Part shown: in pieces, positions 13,800 to 28,000 of the stretch | Numbering within the stretch: the stretch's first letter is position 1 | Layout of the letters: each line of letters opens with the position of its first letter | DNA from: Mangifera indica | Taxonomy: Eukaryota; Streptophyta; Magnoliopsida; Sapindales; Anacardiaceae | Assembly (NCBI RefSeq): GCF_011075055.1 | Contig: NC_058137.1 | Span: forward strand, 2,108,001 to 2,172,000 | Length of the DNA: 64,000 bases | Direction: 5' to 3' | Position numbers and translations under genes: made by a program | The notes under the pieces: generated by a model | Database searches by the model: none | Seen by the model: the letters and a program-made list of their open reading frames with translations, nothing else | What the model was told of the DNA's origin: nothing

Positions 13800-14139
13800 A
13801 TCTATTTCTCTCTGTTATTCGTTAAGAATTCAACAAAGCAAACTAAAGCTTTTGAGATTAACGTTTTTTAATCTCCCAGATCCGCGCCTTGATCTCTCTT
13901 TTTTCTCTTATTCATCTTCTTTGTTAGCTCTTCCTCGTCGCATAAATCCCACCTGGCATATAATTTAGTCAGAAATCAGAGTCTAGTTCTGGCATCATTG
14001 ATGCAGGTAGGGCTGGATTCGAACTGAATCAAGTTTTAGCTCGGTTCGATTTATATATAATAGCGCTTGAATTCGAATTCGAGTTTAAGCTTGTAAAAAC
14101 TAAGCTCGAACTCTGTTTGAATTTGGTTCAACTCGTTTC
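13800..14139. other. ALG10 upstream region and left half of an interrupted repeat
   Basis: The first 150 bases are the ALG10 promoter and 5' untranslated region. From about 14009 begins an AT-rich dispersed repeat (GGGCTGGATTCGAACTGAAT, then TTCGAATTCGAG-type motifs). It stops at the retroelement insertion at 14145 and resumes at about 16579-16780 (GAGTTTGAACTCGAACG, CAGATTTGAATTTGAAT). Confidence 0.55.
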
Positions 14140-14144
14140 ACACT
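14140..14144. repeat. Left target-site duplication ACACT
   Basis: ACACT immediately precedes a TGTTGAGA terminus at 14145. The same five bases follow the terminal ACA at 16578 (16579-16583). Five bases is the normal duplication length for Copia-type integration. Confidence 0.6.
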
Positions 14145-14581
14145 TGTTGAGATTACAAAGGAAAACGGTGCGTTTTGATGGAGAGATGAAACACACCGTT
14201 TCAATTAAAAATTCATTAAACAAGAAATATCTGCTTCTTGTTTCTTGTGACTGTCATTTGTGAATATTCAAGAAAAGTGAACTGCTCCTCTTCCCTTCAC
14301 TGCTTGTCATTCTTTCACCGTCACAACTGCTCATCTTTGCATCCCCGGAAGTTTCATCACGCAGATAAGTCATTGATTTTGTGGTACTGTGATTAGATGT
14401 AGGGTTGTGATTTGTTTGACAGTTATTGCCAGGCTGTCAATGTTTACTGTATAAAAACAATTCTGTACCTAATTTTTGTTTTAGATAAAAAGTTTGATGC
14501 ATTTCAGTTTTCAATTTTCTTGGTGTTTGATTTCTCCAATCTGAAAATTTTTTTTGGTTTCTTCGATCTGGAAGTTTCACT
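14145..14581 (+). repeat. 5' LTR-like segment, unlike the 3' LTR
   Basis: Begins TGTTGAGATTAC and ends immediately before a TGGTATCAGAGC primer-binding motif, as a Copia 5' LTR would. It does not recur at the other end of the element, where the LTR is 159 bp and shares only the first eight bases. It could instead be partly host repeat sequence, in which case the true left end lies elsewhere. Confidence 0.45.
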
Positions 14582-14876
14582 TGGTATCAGAGCGCGAGCC
14601 AAACGATAGGTTTAACAGCCTAAGTGTTCCTGGATACAAGTGACAACGCACCCAGCCAAAAATCGGCTGAGCCGAAAGGCAGGCCTAACAGCCTAGGTGT
14701 TTGCACTTAAGCCGGGGTGTTGAGACTCAAGTAAAAGAAGAGTCCCACATCTAATAAACTTAAGTAAAATGAGTGGTATATAAGTGTTGTGAATTGGACC
14801 TTAACATAAGCCAATTGGTTTTGTGTAACATGGGTTTCAATCTTCACACTTGTATACTCAATTTAAATTTTTGACT
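14582..14876 (+). repeat. Direct repeat copy 1 (primer-binding site + 136-bp block + 159-bp LTR)
   Basis: This 295-bp segment is nearly identical to 16284-16578, with about 15 mismatches by eye and no length change. The LTR part starts TGTTGAGACTCAAG at 14718, after a short GGGG purine run that could be a polypurine tract, and ends at 14876 before another TGGTATCAGAGCC. Confidence 0.85.
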
Positions 14877-14906
14877 TGGTATCAGAGCCATTGACTAGCG
14901 TCTAAG

Positions 14907-16199
14907 ATGGCTAACTCCTCTAACACTGGTTTTTCAGGCCCGTCGTTGACTCCTGAGCGACCTGAGATGACTGGATTTGGTGATCGATCTAGTCAAACAA
15001 GTGGTTTTCCCGTTTCAACACTTCAACCTGTCACACCAAAGCTCACCGATGAGAACTATCGGTACTGGAGGACTCAGGCTCTTCTTGCTGCGGGTGCTCA
15101 TGACCTAGAAGAGCACCTAACAGGTTTGGTAACTTGTCCACTGCCTTTTGTCTATGTGAAATCTGATAATGATGATGGTGATATCAAGACTAGAAATAGT
15201 GAATATTATATGTGGAAAAGATATGACAAACTTCTTATGGGATGGTTGATTTCATCTGTGAGTGAGAACTTGTTTAGTTTAGTATCAAACTATAGTTCAG
15301 CAAGTGAGATGTGGACTGCTCTTGAGACATATTTTGTCACAGAATCCAAAGTGAGAATTATGCATCTTAAAAATACCTTACAGACCTTAAAGAAAGGTAG
15401 TTTGAGTATTCAGGAGTATATGCGTAGAATGAAGGATATTTTTGATACATTAGTTGCTAGTGGTCAGGTTTTAACTGAAGAAGATCTGGTTAATTTCATA
15501 TTGGATGGCTTAGGAAGTGATTTTGAGCCCATAGTTGTATATATATTAGCTAGAGTTGATTCTCAGGCTGAAAACCTCACATTGGCTGATCTTAAACTCA
15601 TACTTCAAAAATATGAGCAGAGACTTGGAAGAACTTCTAGTCTCTCTTTTGATTTTAATGGGGGAGTAGCTAATGTGGCCAAGCAAACTAGTAGAATTGG
15701 GCATGGCTATGGAAACTATAGACCTGACAGTGTTGTTGACAGCAATAGTGCTTTCCTCGCTGATGGAATCTCTGAACAGTCAACTAGATATGACTCCATA
15801 GGTCAGAGGAATTTTAGGTCTTTCTCTCCTGGTGGACAAGGCAGAGGCAGAGGGAGAAATTTTAACAAACCTAGAGTAGTGTGTCAACTCTGTGGGAAAT
15901 CAGGACATGTTGTCTTACAGTGTTATCATAGGTTTGATATTCACTACACTGGTAATAATTTTGTATCCTCTGCACAAAATTCAACCAGCGTTCCAGTAAC
16001 TTCACCACAGCCAAATATTGATCCACAGAACCATATGACTCATCACTATACACCTGTACCACAATATAATCTCAACTCCAATCAAACACCACAATTGCAA
16101 ACAAATACAAACCCACAATACCACACAAACACAGCCTTGTATACTGCCCAAACACCTATGACAACTTACTATCAGCCTACCCAAACACCTAAAACATGA
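14907..16199 (+). CDS. Retrotransposon gag polyprotein (Copia type, truncated element)
   Basis: One intact 430-codon frame. The N-terminal part has the Copia gag landmark LTDENYRYWRTQALL (about residues 48-62), followed by a helical gag domain (UBN2/retrotran_gag type) with MGWLISSVSENLF and LKKGSLSIQEYMRRMKDIFD. A CCHC zinc knuckle follows (CX2CX4HX4C, about residues 325-338). The C-terminal 90 residues are rich in Thr, Gln, Asn and Pro. The product would form the capsid particle. The stop codon TGA at 16197-16199 is also the first three bases of homology to the LTR, so the frame ends exactly where truncated LTR sequence was joined on. Intactness suggests a fairly recent insertion or selection for gag. 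Confidence 0.88.
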   Translation: MANSSNTGFSGPSLTPERPEMTGFGDRSSQTSGFPVSTLQPVTPKLTDENYRYWRTQALLAAGAHDLEEHLTGLVTCPLPFVYVKSDNDDGDIKTRNSEYYMWKRYDKLLMGWLISSVSENLFSLVSNYSSASEMWTALETYFVTESKVRIMHLKNTLQTLKKGSLSIQEYMRRMKDIFDTLVASGQVLTEEDLVNFILDGLGSDFEPIVVYILARVDSQAENLTLADLKLILQKYEQRLGRTSSLSFDFNGGVANVAKQTSRIGHGYGNYRPDSVVDSNSAFLADGISEQSTRYDSIGQRNFRSFSPGGQGRGRGRNFNKPRVVCQLCGKSGHVVLQCYHRFDIHYTGNNFVSSAQNSTSVPVTSPQPNIDPQNHMTHHYTPVPQYNLNSNQTPQLQTNTNPQYHTNTALYTAQTPMTTYYQPTQTPKT

Positions 16200-16283
16200 A
16201 TTGGACCTTAACATAAGCCAATTGGTTTTGTGTAACATGGGTTTCAATCTTCACACTTGTATACTCAATTTAAATTTCCGACA
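16197..16283 (+). repeat. Truncated LTR (last 87 bp)
   Basis: Matches 14790-14876 almost base for base, ending CCGACA, and is followed directly by TGGTATCAGAGCG. The left 72 bp of the 159-bp LTR are missing at the junction with the gag frame. Confidence 0.85.
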
Positions 16284-16578
16284 TGGTATCAGAGCGCGAG
16301 CCAAACGGCAGGTTTAACAGCTTAAGTGTTCCTGGATACAAGTGACAACGCACCCAGCTAAGAATCGGCTGAGCCGAAAGGCAGGCCTAACAGCCTAGGT
16401 GTTTGCACTTAAGCGGGAGTGTTGAGACTCAAGTAAAAGAAGAGTCTCACATCTAATAAACTTAAGTAAATTGAGTGGTATATAAATGTTGTGAATTGGA
16501 CCTTAACATAAGCCAATTGGTTTTGTGTAACATAGGTTTCAATCTTCACACTTGTATACTCAATTTAAATTTCCGACA
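16284..16578 (+). repeat. Direct repeat copy 2 including the complete 3' LTR
   Basis: Second copy of the 295-bp repeat. The LTR proper is 16420-16578 (TGTTGAGACTC to CCGACA). The flanking ACACT at 16579-16583 matches the bases before 14145. Confidence 0.85.
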
Positions 16579-16583
16579 ACACT

Positions 16584-18159
16584 TAAATTTTTAATTATTT
16601 AGTTATTAAAATGGAACTGTTTTAATATATATTAATCGAAATAATATTATTTTATATCAAAATTTATGAGTAATTTGAGTTTGAACTCGAACGAACTTAT
16701 ATAAAGTTGACTCATTTTAGATTTATTTAAATCAAATTCAGATTTGAATTTGAATAAATTTAATTCGAATCTACTAGTAGATGGAGGGAAGGGAGTTGTG
16801 AATTTGGCAATTGGACTGAGTCTCTGAGAAAAAGAGTAAACAAAATTGAAAACGCTGATTTAATAACTGAGATGGGAAGACGCGAAGCACATGCCCCCGG
16901 TCCCGTTCGGTCCAGCCCATCGACTCAGAGAATTAGAACGATATTTCTATAAATTTTGAGCTGGGATGGATTGGATTCATTTGTTTTCTACAAATTTATG
17001 TGTATCCCATTTAAAATATTCAATTGAATAGTGGTTGATTTTAAATTAAAAATTAAAAATAAAATATTATTTAATTATATAATTATATATTATTTGAATT
17101 TTAATTAAATATTTAAAATTATATTATAATATTATTATTTTTAATTAATAAAATAATTTTTTAATAAAAAATTAAAAGAGAAAGATCACCGCCAACCTGT
17201 TGTTGGCCCTTGTCTGTCCTCTCTTAGAATGTGTCTAGTTTCCCTAATCTTTTATTTCCAAAATAAGATATTACTATAAAGATAATTGAGTTATAAAATT
17301 ATTTAATATAAATTATTAATATATTTAATAAAAATAATAGATATAAATTATTATTGTATATAACTGAATATAATAAATAAATAAATATTAAGATATTATT
17401 TTATTTCAAGATCTTAGATATATTATTCTAAAATATTTTTTATTTTACGTATTATGAAAATAAAAAATATTTTGTTTGAAAAAATTAATAAGTAAAAATA
17501 TAAATATAATAAAATTACAATTAATTTGATAATTTTTAAATACCTAATATGTCACCTACCGAAATCTTATCTGAGTACTCTTTTGATATTAAACCCCCCT
17601 CAGAGACTTAAAATTGCTGGTAAGGAAATTATTGCATGGCAACCATCACTGGCTGATTCTTGAAAGTCTGTTTCCGTAACCCAACAACAGTCACCCTACC
17701 CAACCTGAAGGTTTATAGAATAAGCCTTCTACACTACGGCAATACAAAAGAGGAATGTAATCTCTATTAACATTAAATTTGAGAGATTCATTCAAACATT
17801 TTCAGCATTTTGGCTTTAGAGTAATATCATTATGAGTCTGCATTCGCATAATTTATCCTCAAGGCCAAGTCACTACCACATCTACTTGTGACAAAACAGT
17901 GCAATAAACTTACTAAAAAAAAGAAAAACCCAACAGAGCAAAAACAGAAAGAGAATAAATAAGACGTTTCAGAATTAAACACTACATGAGGGTTTAATGG
18001 GCAACAGTTCTTCACTACATAGGGAAAAAATTTAAAGGTGATTGTCTGGAAATTGAATTGAAGAACGACAAGGAAAAGCCGATAAAATGAATGAGAATGC
18101 AAGCAGCATTTGCTTTTTAAAATAGCACAGCACTTGAGATTCCACTATGGTTGCTTAAA
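16584..18159. other. Repeat remnant and AT-rich intergenic DNA
   Basis: 16584-16780 continues the repeat interrupted by the retroelement. 17020-17560 is extremely AT-rich with no gene. From roughly 17820 to 18159 the sequence is probably actin 3' untranslated region on the minus strand. Confidence 0.55.
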
Positions 18160-20171
<2,012 letters not shown>

Positions 20172-20180
20172 CTTCTTTTA

Positions 20181-20830
20181 CTGCATGCTAGAAAAGTAAC
20201 AGCATTACATAAGAAAGCTAATATGCCCCGTTTTCTTTAAATTCAACAGTAACATAGTGAAAACAAAATTACACTCAGAAACAGCTAAATTTGTATAGTG
20301 GACCTAAACAAAAATGTAAAATGTATATAATCAAGGAAAGGAACAGTAATAACAACCTATATTTCGGTTTGTGCAAAATTTACAGCATAATTAGGAAAGA
20401 TACACTAACGTACCAGTGCAAATCAAGATTCTACAAAAGCAATAAGTTTACACAAACTGATAGTTACTTTATTTAGGTTCTCTTATATCCATATATAGAT
20501 AAAATCTGAAACTTGAATCCAAAATCTATTTGATCACAATGCTAATTCAACTAAAGCTAAAACAAGATTGATTAACATTGAATAAAGGAAGAAAAAAAAA
20601 ATTAAAGCTCAAATCAAATCAAATCCAATGCTATCCTATCTTTAACTGGGTAACATTTTGAATAAGCACACAAACAGTAGCCATTATTAAATTAAAAAAT
20701 AAAAAACCTTCTACTTCAGTTTCATAGAAAGCTAAACAAATCTCAGTAAGATCAAAATGAGGCCTAAACTGAATAATGCGAGAAATTACCAGAATGAAAC
20801 CCTAGATTGAGCGTTGTATGAGGTTCCCTC
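20181..20830 (-). promoter_or_regulatory. Actin leader intron and 5' untranslated exon
   Basis: Most plant actin genes carry a large intron in the 5' leader about 10-20 bases before the ATG. Here a CAG or TAG acceptor lies just upstream of the start (20181 or 20188 on the minus strand). A good CTG|GTAATT donor sits at 20789, preceded by a pyrimidine/AACCCTAG-containing leader exon near 20790-20830. Such leader introns usually raise expression. The limits are inferred from consensus and position only. Confidence 0.6.
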
Positions 20831-23800
20831 TGAGCTAAGGTCCCCGCGCAGCTCTCACAACCTCACGCTGGTTTCAAAATGGGGCAAAAAACAGAGCGAA
20901 AAAAACAAATGAAATGCGACTTAAATGCGAAGTAAATGCCATTTGGTTGTCGTTTAAGTAGTGAATCTACGGTAGGAGAGACACGTCAATCTGATCTGGC
21001 GGCTCTGGTGGATCCAGCTGTCCTTTTCCTTCCGCTTCTATTGAAGAGGCATTAAGTGACGATGTTGTCCTCGATGTTTCATAATTTACGCATGGGTCCT
21101 CTTTGCATGTTGTGGAAATTATTCGGTCTGGTGCGCCTGTATACCAGAAGTGAGCAGTACATTTAAAGGTTTGTGATTTAAATGATTGATCAAGATTCTT
21201 TTCAGATTTCATGTTTTATTTTTATACATGCCAACATCAGTACTTAATAAATAATTTTTGCATTGAGAAGAGTCCAACGTTAAACCGTTTAGGTGAAGTG
21301 ACCAATTATACCAATTGCATATAATTGTTAATCACACATTAATACGTAAATCAATTTTTCAGACTAATGAAGTTGACAAGACAACTGCTTTTCTTAACTG
21401 AAGTTGACCCTAGGACGATGAAATAAATTGGGAGTTTGAACGTGAGGTTTTCTGACTTGTAGACGAGGATATAATGTGCCTGCCTGAATATGATTAATAG
21501 AGATTTAAGCCATGACAATGATGATCATGTTAAATATCACCTAACAGTAAACACTGGTGTTTGCGAGGTGGGGTTCCTGTTGCTCTTTCTGTTTATCAAC
21601 CCCATAGACAAAATGTAGTGGACAACAACATAACCTTTGTCCTCCGAGAAACTTTCCGCATTTCTGCAACTCATCATGCCCAAGGCATCTTCCTAAAGCA
21701 GACGAATCAATTCATTCAACACCATGAGGACCCTCATCCCCCCCCTTACACACTCCCACCTTCTTCCCATCACTCTTACGGTATTCTCACTCTTTAAATT
21801 ATGTATTCTTATAGCTCTCAAATTAGCCCTGCTTCAGATTTAAACTATGATATATAATAGGATATCAAAACAATAAGATTAGAAAGTCAAATCAAACTTA
21901 AATTTTGGTTAGTTGAGTTTAATAAATATAAGGTAAATACTTATTAAATTTAACCTAAAACTTAAATTTGATAATATAAAATTTTTAAACTCAAACTTAA
22001 TCTTATTATATACTTTTTCGAATCTAATAGAATTGAGCCCGAATTCACCAGAGCCTGTGTGTTTAATGGGATCAACCCAAACTCCCAGGAAAGATTTGTG
22101 GGCGTCGAAACTGATATGAGAGAGTTGAAAAAAAAATTAATTTCAGAGAGATGGAGATGGAGTGTTGATGATGATTGTGAGACGTGGAATTTGATATGAT
22201 GGTTAGCATTTGAACCACAGCACAAGCCCATGTGGATAAGACTTTTCCTTCTTTGCCCGCATGAGATTGTGTGTTTGTTACAGTCTGTTTAATCTTAATT
22301 AATTACTTATTAGTACTTAATCCCAAACACTTCCCCCTTCACGCGTCAACACCCTCTTACAGAAACAGGATCCTAAATGCACTGCTGCCAATAATTGATT
22401 CGATCGTATTCTTCACGGATGCAGAATACGCGTGAACTAGACTTCCAAAGTTGCAAACAATTTGATGATGAAAACCATGCACCCTCAAGTTCGGTTCCCC
22501 GCTTTGTACTCAAAGTAAGATAATAATCAAAGTCCGCTGACGTCTCATCAATATACCGTCTCACGATAAATTGATTATCCAGATTCAATTACGTAATTAT
22601 TAATATTAATTAACAGGTTTAAGGTCCAAGGGAAGGGTGAGTAGAGACGCTGGAGTTGTTAGACGTAGGAGCTTACCAAATCTCAACAGCTTCCATTTTC
22701 AGCGGTGGAATCCAAAGTTACCTGCATGAAACGATGCGTATCACTTAGTCCACCGCAAAGAAAACGCCCTAAATCGGTTTTGTGGGTTTCAGCTATGTAT
22801 TTCCATTAATGCAGCTTAGTATAGATATACACTTATTGAGTCTGCTATGAAATTTGACTGATATATTTTCGAATTAAGATGAATTTATGCTGGTTCTGAA
22901 TAACACAATAATACAAGTCTAGGGTTTTCATTGATGTTTGACTATAAACTTTGCTTTGATGGGTCAAACTTCGATGAATGTGAAGTTAACGTAAAGTTTA
23001 AAAGTTCTGTAAACACATATTCTGATATTCTCCATCGCTGTTCAAGTTGGTTTTGGTGCTTCAATTCCCATTTAATAGCTCTGCATTTTGGTGATCGTTT
23101 TAAAAGTACTGTTGGATTCAAGCTAGGTTTAGGTGACTGAACTTAAATGGGGTGATCAAGTTTGGCCAGAAAATCAAATTTGGATCTTTCCCTTGCGCCA
23201 AGAGTAAGGTGATTTTGAAAGGTACAACTTGAATAGTTTAATGAAGCTAGCTCATAAATTGGTGAATGAAAGTAAATACATTCATTTATTTTGTCTAAAG
23301 TTAGATTCAATTCCTCTTTTCTTATTTACATTGGATTTTTCACTTTTATGAAAGTAAAAATACATTGGATTTGTTATAAAGCTAAAATTGTATTACGATG
23401 AAAAGGGAGTAAAACTATTTTTCACCCATTTTTCGCACTCAAACTTCAAAAATAATATTTTCCCACCTCTCGTCGACTTATGTTAATAAAATTTATCAAT
23501 TTTTAGGATAAACACTAGAAAGATAAAAATATTTTTTATTATTTTTAATATTTAATAAATACTTGTATCATAAAAATTTATTAATTATGTTGTTACCCTT
23601 AATTTATGTTCATTTTAAATTAATATTTTATAAAAATAAATAAATTTATAATATCAAAATAATGGTTTATAGTTAACTTCGGAACTTGGTGCCTATAGTT
23701 TTAAGGTAAATAATAATTACTAAATTTTGACATGGTTAAACCAAATACTTACATATAATGAAAATAATGTCAATAAACTTTAAAGATTAACCAAATGAAT

Positions 23801-24598
23801 GAAGTATTATAATTTTTAAAATAAATATTTGAGTTGAATTTTTTATTATATTTGTAAAATTTTAATTTATTTAATATGATAATTATAAATTTAATTATAA
23901 TATTTAATATTTATCTCTCAAATAAATATAGTTGGATATCTAAGTTAAATAATAATAATATTTACAAATAAAAATCAAGAAAAAAGAAAGTCAAAATTTG
24001 TTGTTAAATTACGTGTAAGATAAACAAAGAATCTTATGAGAACTGAATGTATCGGAACGAGATTTTCAATGAAATGCAGGAGTAAGTAAGTAGCGGAAAT
24101 AGATCGCTATGGTCCCCACCTAGCAAACCACGTGCATAGCTGCAACACGATCAGAAAAAAAAATAAAGAGAGAGAAAAAGCAACACCATATTATACTCGT
24201 AAAATTCTCATATTCAGCTCAGCGAAATAGAAATCCAGAGAAAGAGGAAAAAAGTGAGAGTTCGGTTCGGTGAAATTTGTGGAGGCTTTGGCGAAGGATC
24301 CGATGCAAATCATCATCATCTCTTCCCTCTCAATCTCTTTCATCGTTTGCTGTTAAAACCGTTTTCTTTTTCTTTCTCTCTCACCAAAAGCCTACAGGAA
24401 AACTGAAAAACAAAAATGGTGATTCATGTGTTTATATTCTGTTGATTCCATGCATATTTGCATGTGGGTTTCTTTTTAACAACCTTCTTTTCTCTTCTTA
24501 GCTCTCCATTTTCTCTCCTTTTTTTGTCTTCCTCTATTTTCTTCTTTTCTTTGTCTTCTGTTGTATTGCGGTGATAGGTAGCTAGCTAGAGCTTCTTC
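20831..24598. other. Long intergenic stretch, no gene seen
   Basis: Includes the actin promoter just right of 20830 and the SIAMESE-related 5' region left of 24599, which is pyrimidine-rich with several CTCTCT and TTTCTTTTC runs. Open frames at 20967-21212 (-), 21561-21797 (+) and 22373-22588 (-) show no family signature. 23400-23990 is AT-rich. Confidence 0.55.
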
Positions 24599-25075
24599 AT
24601 GTTCTCAGACTTCAACAAAGTTTTCGTTCTAAGCATGTCAAATTCGGAGGTTTTTAGTGTTGAATTCGACGTCTTGAAGAAGCCCCGGGGCGAATTTCAC
24701 AAGAGTGATGATGTAGCAACAGCTGTTTCGAATGATGGCGAGAAAGAAGACAAATTCAAGGAGACGTTCATTCTCTCCAAAGATCATGTAAAATCTGCAG
24801 AATCAGGAGAAGAATTCAAAGCAACAGATCAACACAAGGACGAAAACGACGACGGATTCAAAACTCCAACATCATTGGATCACAAAATCCCCATAACACA
24901 ATGCCCACCTGCACCCAGAAAACCTTCATCTTCCACTCGAAAAAGAAGACAAATATCGTCCAATGCTCGCAGAACTCTACGGCTCGATCTCTCTCGCGGG
25001 GTTGAATCAATGTTCCCTCAGCCCATCTTCGACGACTTGCACCGCAAGATCAAGAAAGCTCGAAGAGAAAATTAA
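24599..25075 (+). CDS. SIAMESE-related cyclin-dependent kinase inhibitor (SMR)
   Basis: Single exon of 158 codons. The plant SIM/SMR signature is clear: DGFKTPTSLDHKIP followed by CPPAPRKP (about residues 86-109), then a basic stretch (RKRRQ). The C-terminal LRLDLSRGVESMFP resembles the conserved cyclin/CDK-contacting tail of several SMRs. These small nuclear proteins bind CDK-cyclin complexes, block mitosis and promote endoreduplication or stress-induced arrest. The start is uncertain: a second ATG at 24635 gives 146 residues beginning MSNSEVFS, and I slightly prefer it because the acidic N-terminus then follows directly. Even so the protein is longer than typical members (roughly 80-130 residues), because of an acidic Lys/Glu/Asp-rich spacer at about 40-85. 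Confidence 0.88.
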   Translation: MFSDFNKVFVLSMSNSEVFSVEFDVLKKPRGEFHKSDDVATAVSNDGEKEDKFKETFILSKDHVKSAESGEEFKATDQHKDENDDGFKTPTSLDHKIPITQCPPAPRKPSSSTRKRRQISSNARRTLRLDLSRGVESMFPQPIFDDLHRKIKKARREN

Positions 25076-28000
25076 TCATATCTTATTATCTACATCAATT
25101 CGGTGAGCAAAATTCTTGTAAAATCATGTTTTATAAATCAATCCGTAATGGTAATTATAATAATTCAATAATTCTCTCTCTCTCTTTTCGCTTTAATTGT
25201 ATTGATCTATAAGGTAAGGCTTCATTGTTGGTCTGAGACATTATGATGCTGAAAAGTTAAAGTGGGCAACAGATGAACATCAAGTACAGAGCCAGAAAAG
25301 ATGAAGCCAAGAATTCCAGATTGGAAACTCCTCTCAGCTTCTTTTGTACTCGGGGTGTTATGATATTTTAAAGAAAAGAGAATTTATTCTTCAGAAAAAT
25401 GGAATAAAACCCACATGAAGCATCCAACTTTCTTAACATTTATTCATGCTCTATATTTTTTCCATTACTGATTTCTCTCTAGATTCTTGAAGAAGAAATA
25501 ATAATCAGGAGAAGATGAAGTAGTTTGTATGGTTCAATTATTTATTTATTTAGCCTATGAAATCACTATACTACCCTTGGAGGGAAGCCACCTGATTGAA
25601 GAGAAGAGGGAGAATTTTGGTAATTAAAATATTACTATTATTGTTTGGGTTTTGTTAGAAAAATTAGGTGTGCCCAAATCCCCATAGGCTCTTTCTATTT
25701 AAAGGGTTGCTTGTATATGATAGAATTACTTAGGTTTCCAAGAAAGACAAACATCCTTCATGATGAGTTCTCTACAATGGTGTGGTAAAAGGAAATAAAA
25801 ATACCAAATTGTAAATCAATATTTATGGGAACTCTTACTCAATTGTCTCCTATTTAAGAGGCCATTCTATGAATCTCAACGCCAAAGTGGATCTAAATCT
25901 TATGCTCCTCGAGATTTATTCATAAAAGTTGTTTTACTTTTGGATGGACCCAAAAATAAAAGTGTATAATAAAATTTTAAATGAAATTTTCCATCAATAT
26001 TTGGGAATCTCATCATTTAATTATTTACCCATATGTCAAAATAAAGAATAATATTATATATATTTAGGTATGAGTTTTTAAATAATTTTTTATTTTATTA
26101 TTAATTTAAAATTATTTAATTATAAAATGATATATTATTTTAATAATTAATTAAATAGATAAAATTATATATATATATAATTTTATTATAAAAATAAAAA
26201 GGTAAATATTTTAATATTTTTTATTCCCTCTGAATTTTGGACGTGTCAGACTCATATATGATGAGGGCATGTTGGGGAGGCAAAAAAATAATGAGTGGCC
26301 TTGGTGAGAACAAATATTTGAAACTAAATTGTAAATTTAGATTAACCCATTAACCGTAGTAAGCGATGTTTGGAGTTTCTCTGAACGATATTACTGTCGT
26401 ACCAGATTCGGAGTTCTTTAGTTTCAAAGCCGCAGTGCAGAGATCAGGGAAGCTCCGCTTTTCCTGTTGTATCCATCGTCCTTGTCTTTTAAAATCCCAG
26501 TTTGGATGAGCATAGATAGTTACAGTCAGATTTAATACAGGGTAACTTTTACGACAAAACACTTGGAATTTTCAACCACCAAGGTTTGAGTTTAAGATAT
26601 GATGGCTTTATATAAGTTTATATCTTTAACCTATCCGTTGTTGTGATTAATTCAATAATAAAAAAACAAAAAAATAAGATAATATTATATATAATTTTTA
26701 TATATAATATTATTTAAAAAAATCTAATTCGAATGTGATTCTTTATAAAAAAAAAAATGATATCATCATAATATAAGGGTTAGTCTAAGCCTTTTGATTA
26801 TCACCTTTAGCTTAAAATATCACTAATATAATATAATAAAACATGTGAGAATATTTTTTAAAAAATATATATTGTATTTGTATAATATCCATTTTATTAT
26901 AATTGTATTTGTAAAAAAATTTTATTTTGAATTAAAATAATAAAACATATGAGAATATTTTTAGAAAAATATATATTTACAATAAGATGAGAACTTTAAA
27001 AAATAATTTAATTAATTAATTTTATAATTTAATAATATGAACAATCTTAATATCCTGTTATAAGATCAAAAATGTTTTTAAAAATATACAAAACAAATAA
27101 CAATAAAATTATGAATAAATATATACACATTTATATGTATTATTATATAATTCAATAATTTTAAATTAATGATAAAACAATATCGTATCATATGATGATA
27201 TATGTAAATATGTATATATTTATATATCTAATATGAGTATATATAAAATCAGTTTAACCGAACATAAAACTAATTTACATACAATGTTGCGAAAAATCAA
27301 AGGTGTGGGGTAGGAGGAGAAATAGTACGATGAAATTTGCAATAAACCAAAATAGTAATGATAAACAATGTAGTTGTTTAATAGTGAAGATTGAGGTGAT
27401 AATTAAATTACTTCTATATATTATGTTCTGTCAAGTCACCTTATTATTAGTTATTTTATTTTATTTTTTTGTCGAGTATTAGATATTTTATTATTTGATT
27501 AACCAAATAATATAATATTATCAATAAAAAATATATTATTAAGATACTTAAAGATGTTATCGAACCAAACACCCTTTAAAGTTTCTATAAATATACCATA
27601 AGCATGTAAAATATATATTTGCATGAAATATTTTAATAGAAATATAATATTATTATATGTACAAATAATATGTACAAATTAGTATATAAATTATAATATA
27701 TCATAATATGATTAAATATTATTTTATTTCTAATTTAAAATAATTCAATCACATAGTAATATATTATCTTTTGTATATAAATTTATATTTATTATTTATA
27801 CATATAATTTTATTGATACAAATATAACCACTTTTTTTAATTCCTTTATTTTTTTATTAAGAGTGTGTAAAAAATATTTCAAACAGATAAATAGGTTGGA
27901 CATGACCATATGAATATTCAAATCGGACCCAACCCAATAAGGTAATTGTGGGATTGTGTCTCATACGATTTGAAGCATAATACCAATATTATTTGGGTAT

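Larger units (their letters stand above)
14145..16578 (+). mobile_element. Composite gag-only LTR retroelement (TR-GAG/TRIM-like)
   Basis: Starts TGTTGAGA, ends CCGACA and is flanked by ACACT on both sides. Order: a 437-bp LTR-like segment (14145-14581); a primer-binding-like TGGTATCAGAGC and 136-bp internal block (14582-14717); a 159-bp LTR (14718-14876); a second primer-binding-like site (14877-14889); a gag reading frame (14907-16199); the last 87 bp of an LTR (16197-16283); a third TGGTATCAGAGC with the same 136-bp block (16284-16419); and a complete 159-bp LTR (16420-16578). TGGTATCAGAGC complements the 3' end of initiator-Met tRNA, as in plant Copia elements. No protease, integrase, reverse transcriptase or RNase H is present, so it is non-autonomous. 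It resembles published TR-GAG and TRIM classes but has dissimilar ends. Confidence 0.75.

Noticed and set aside
23398..23480. Possible second MULE-like end (GGGAGTAAAACTATTTTTCACCC)
   Set aside because: It resembles the 37865 terminus, but I found no inverted partner or 9-bp duplication.
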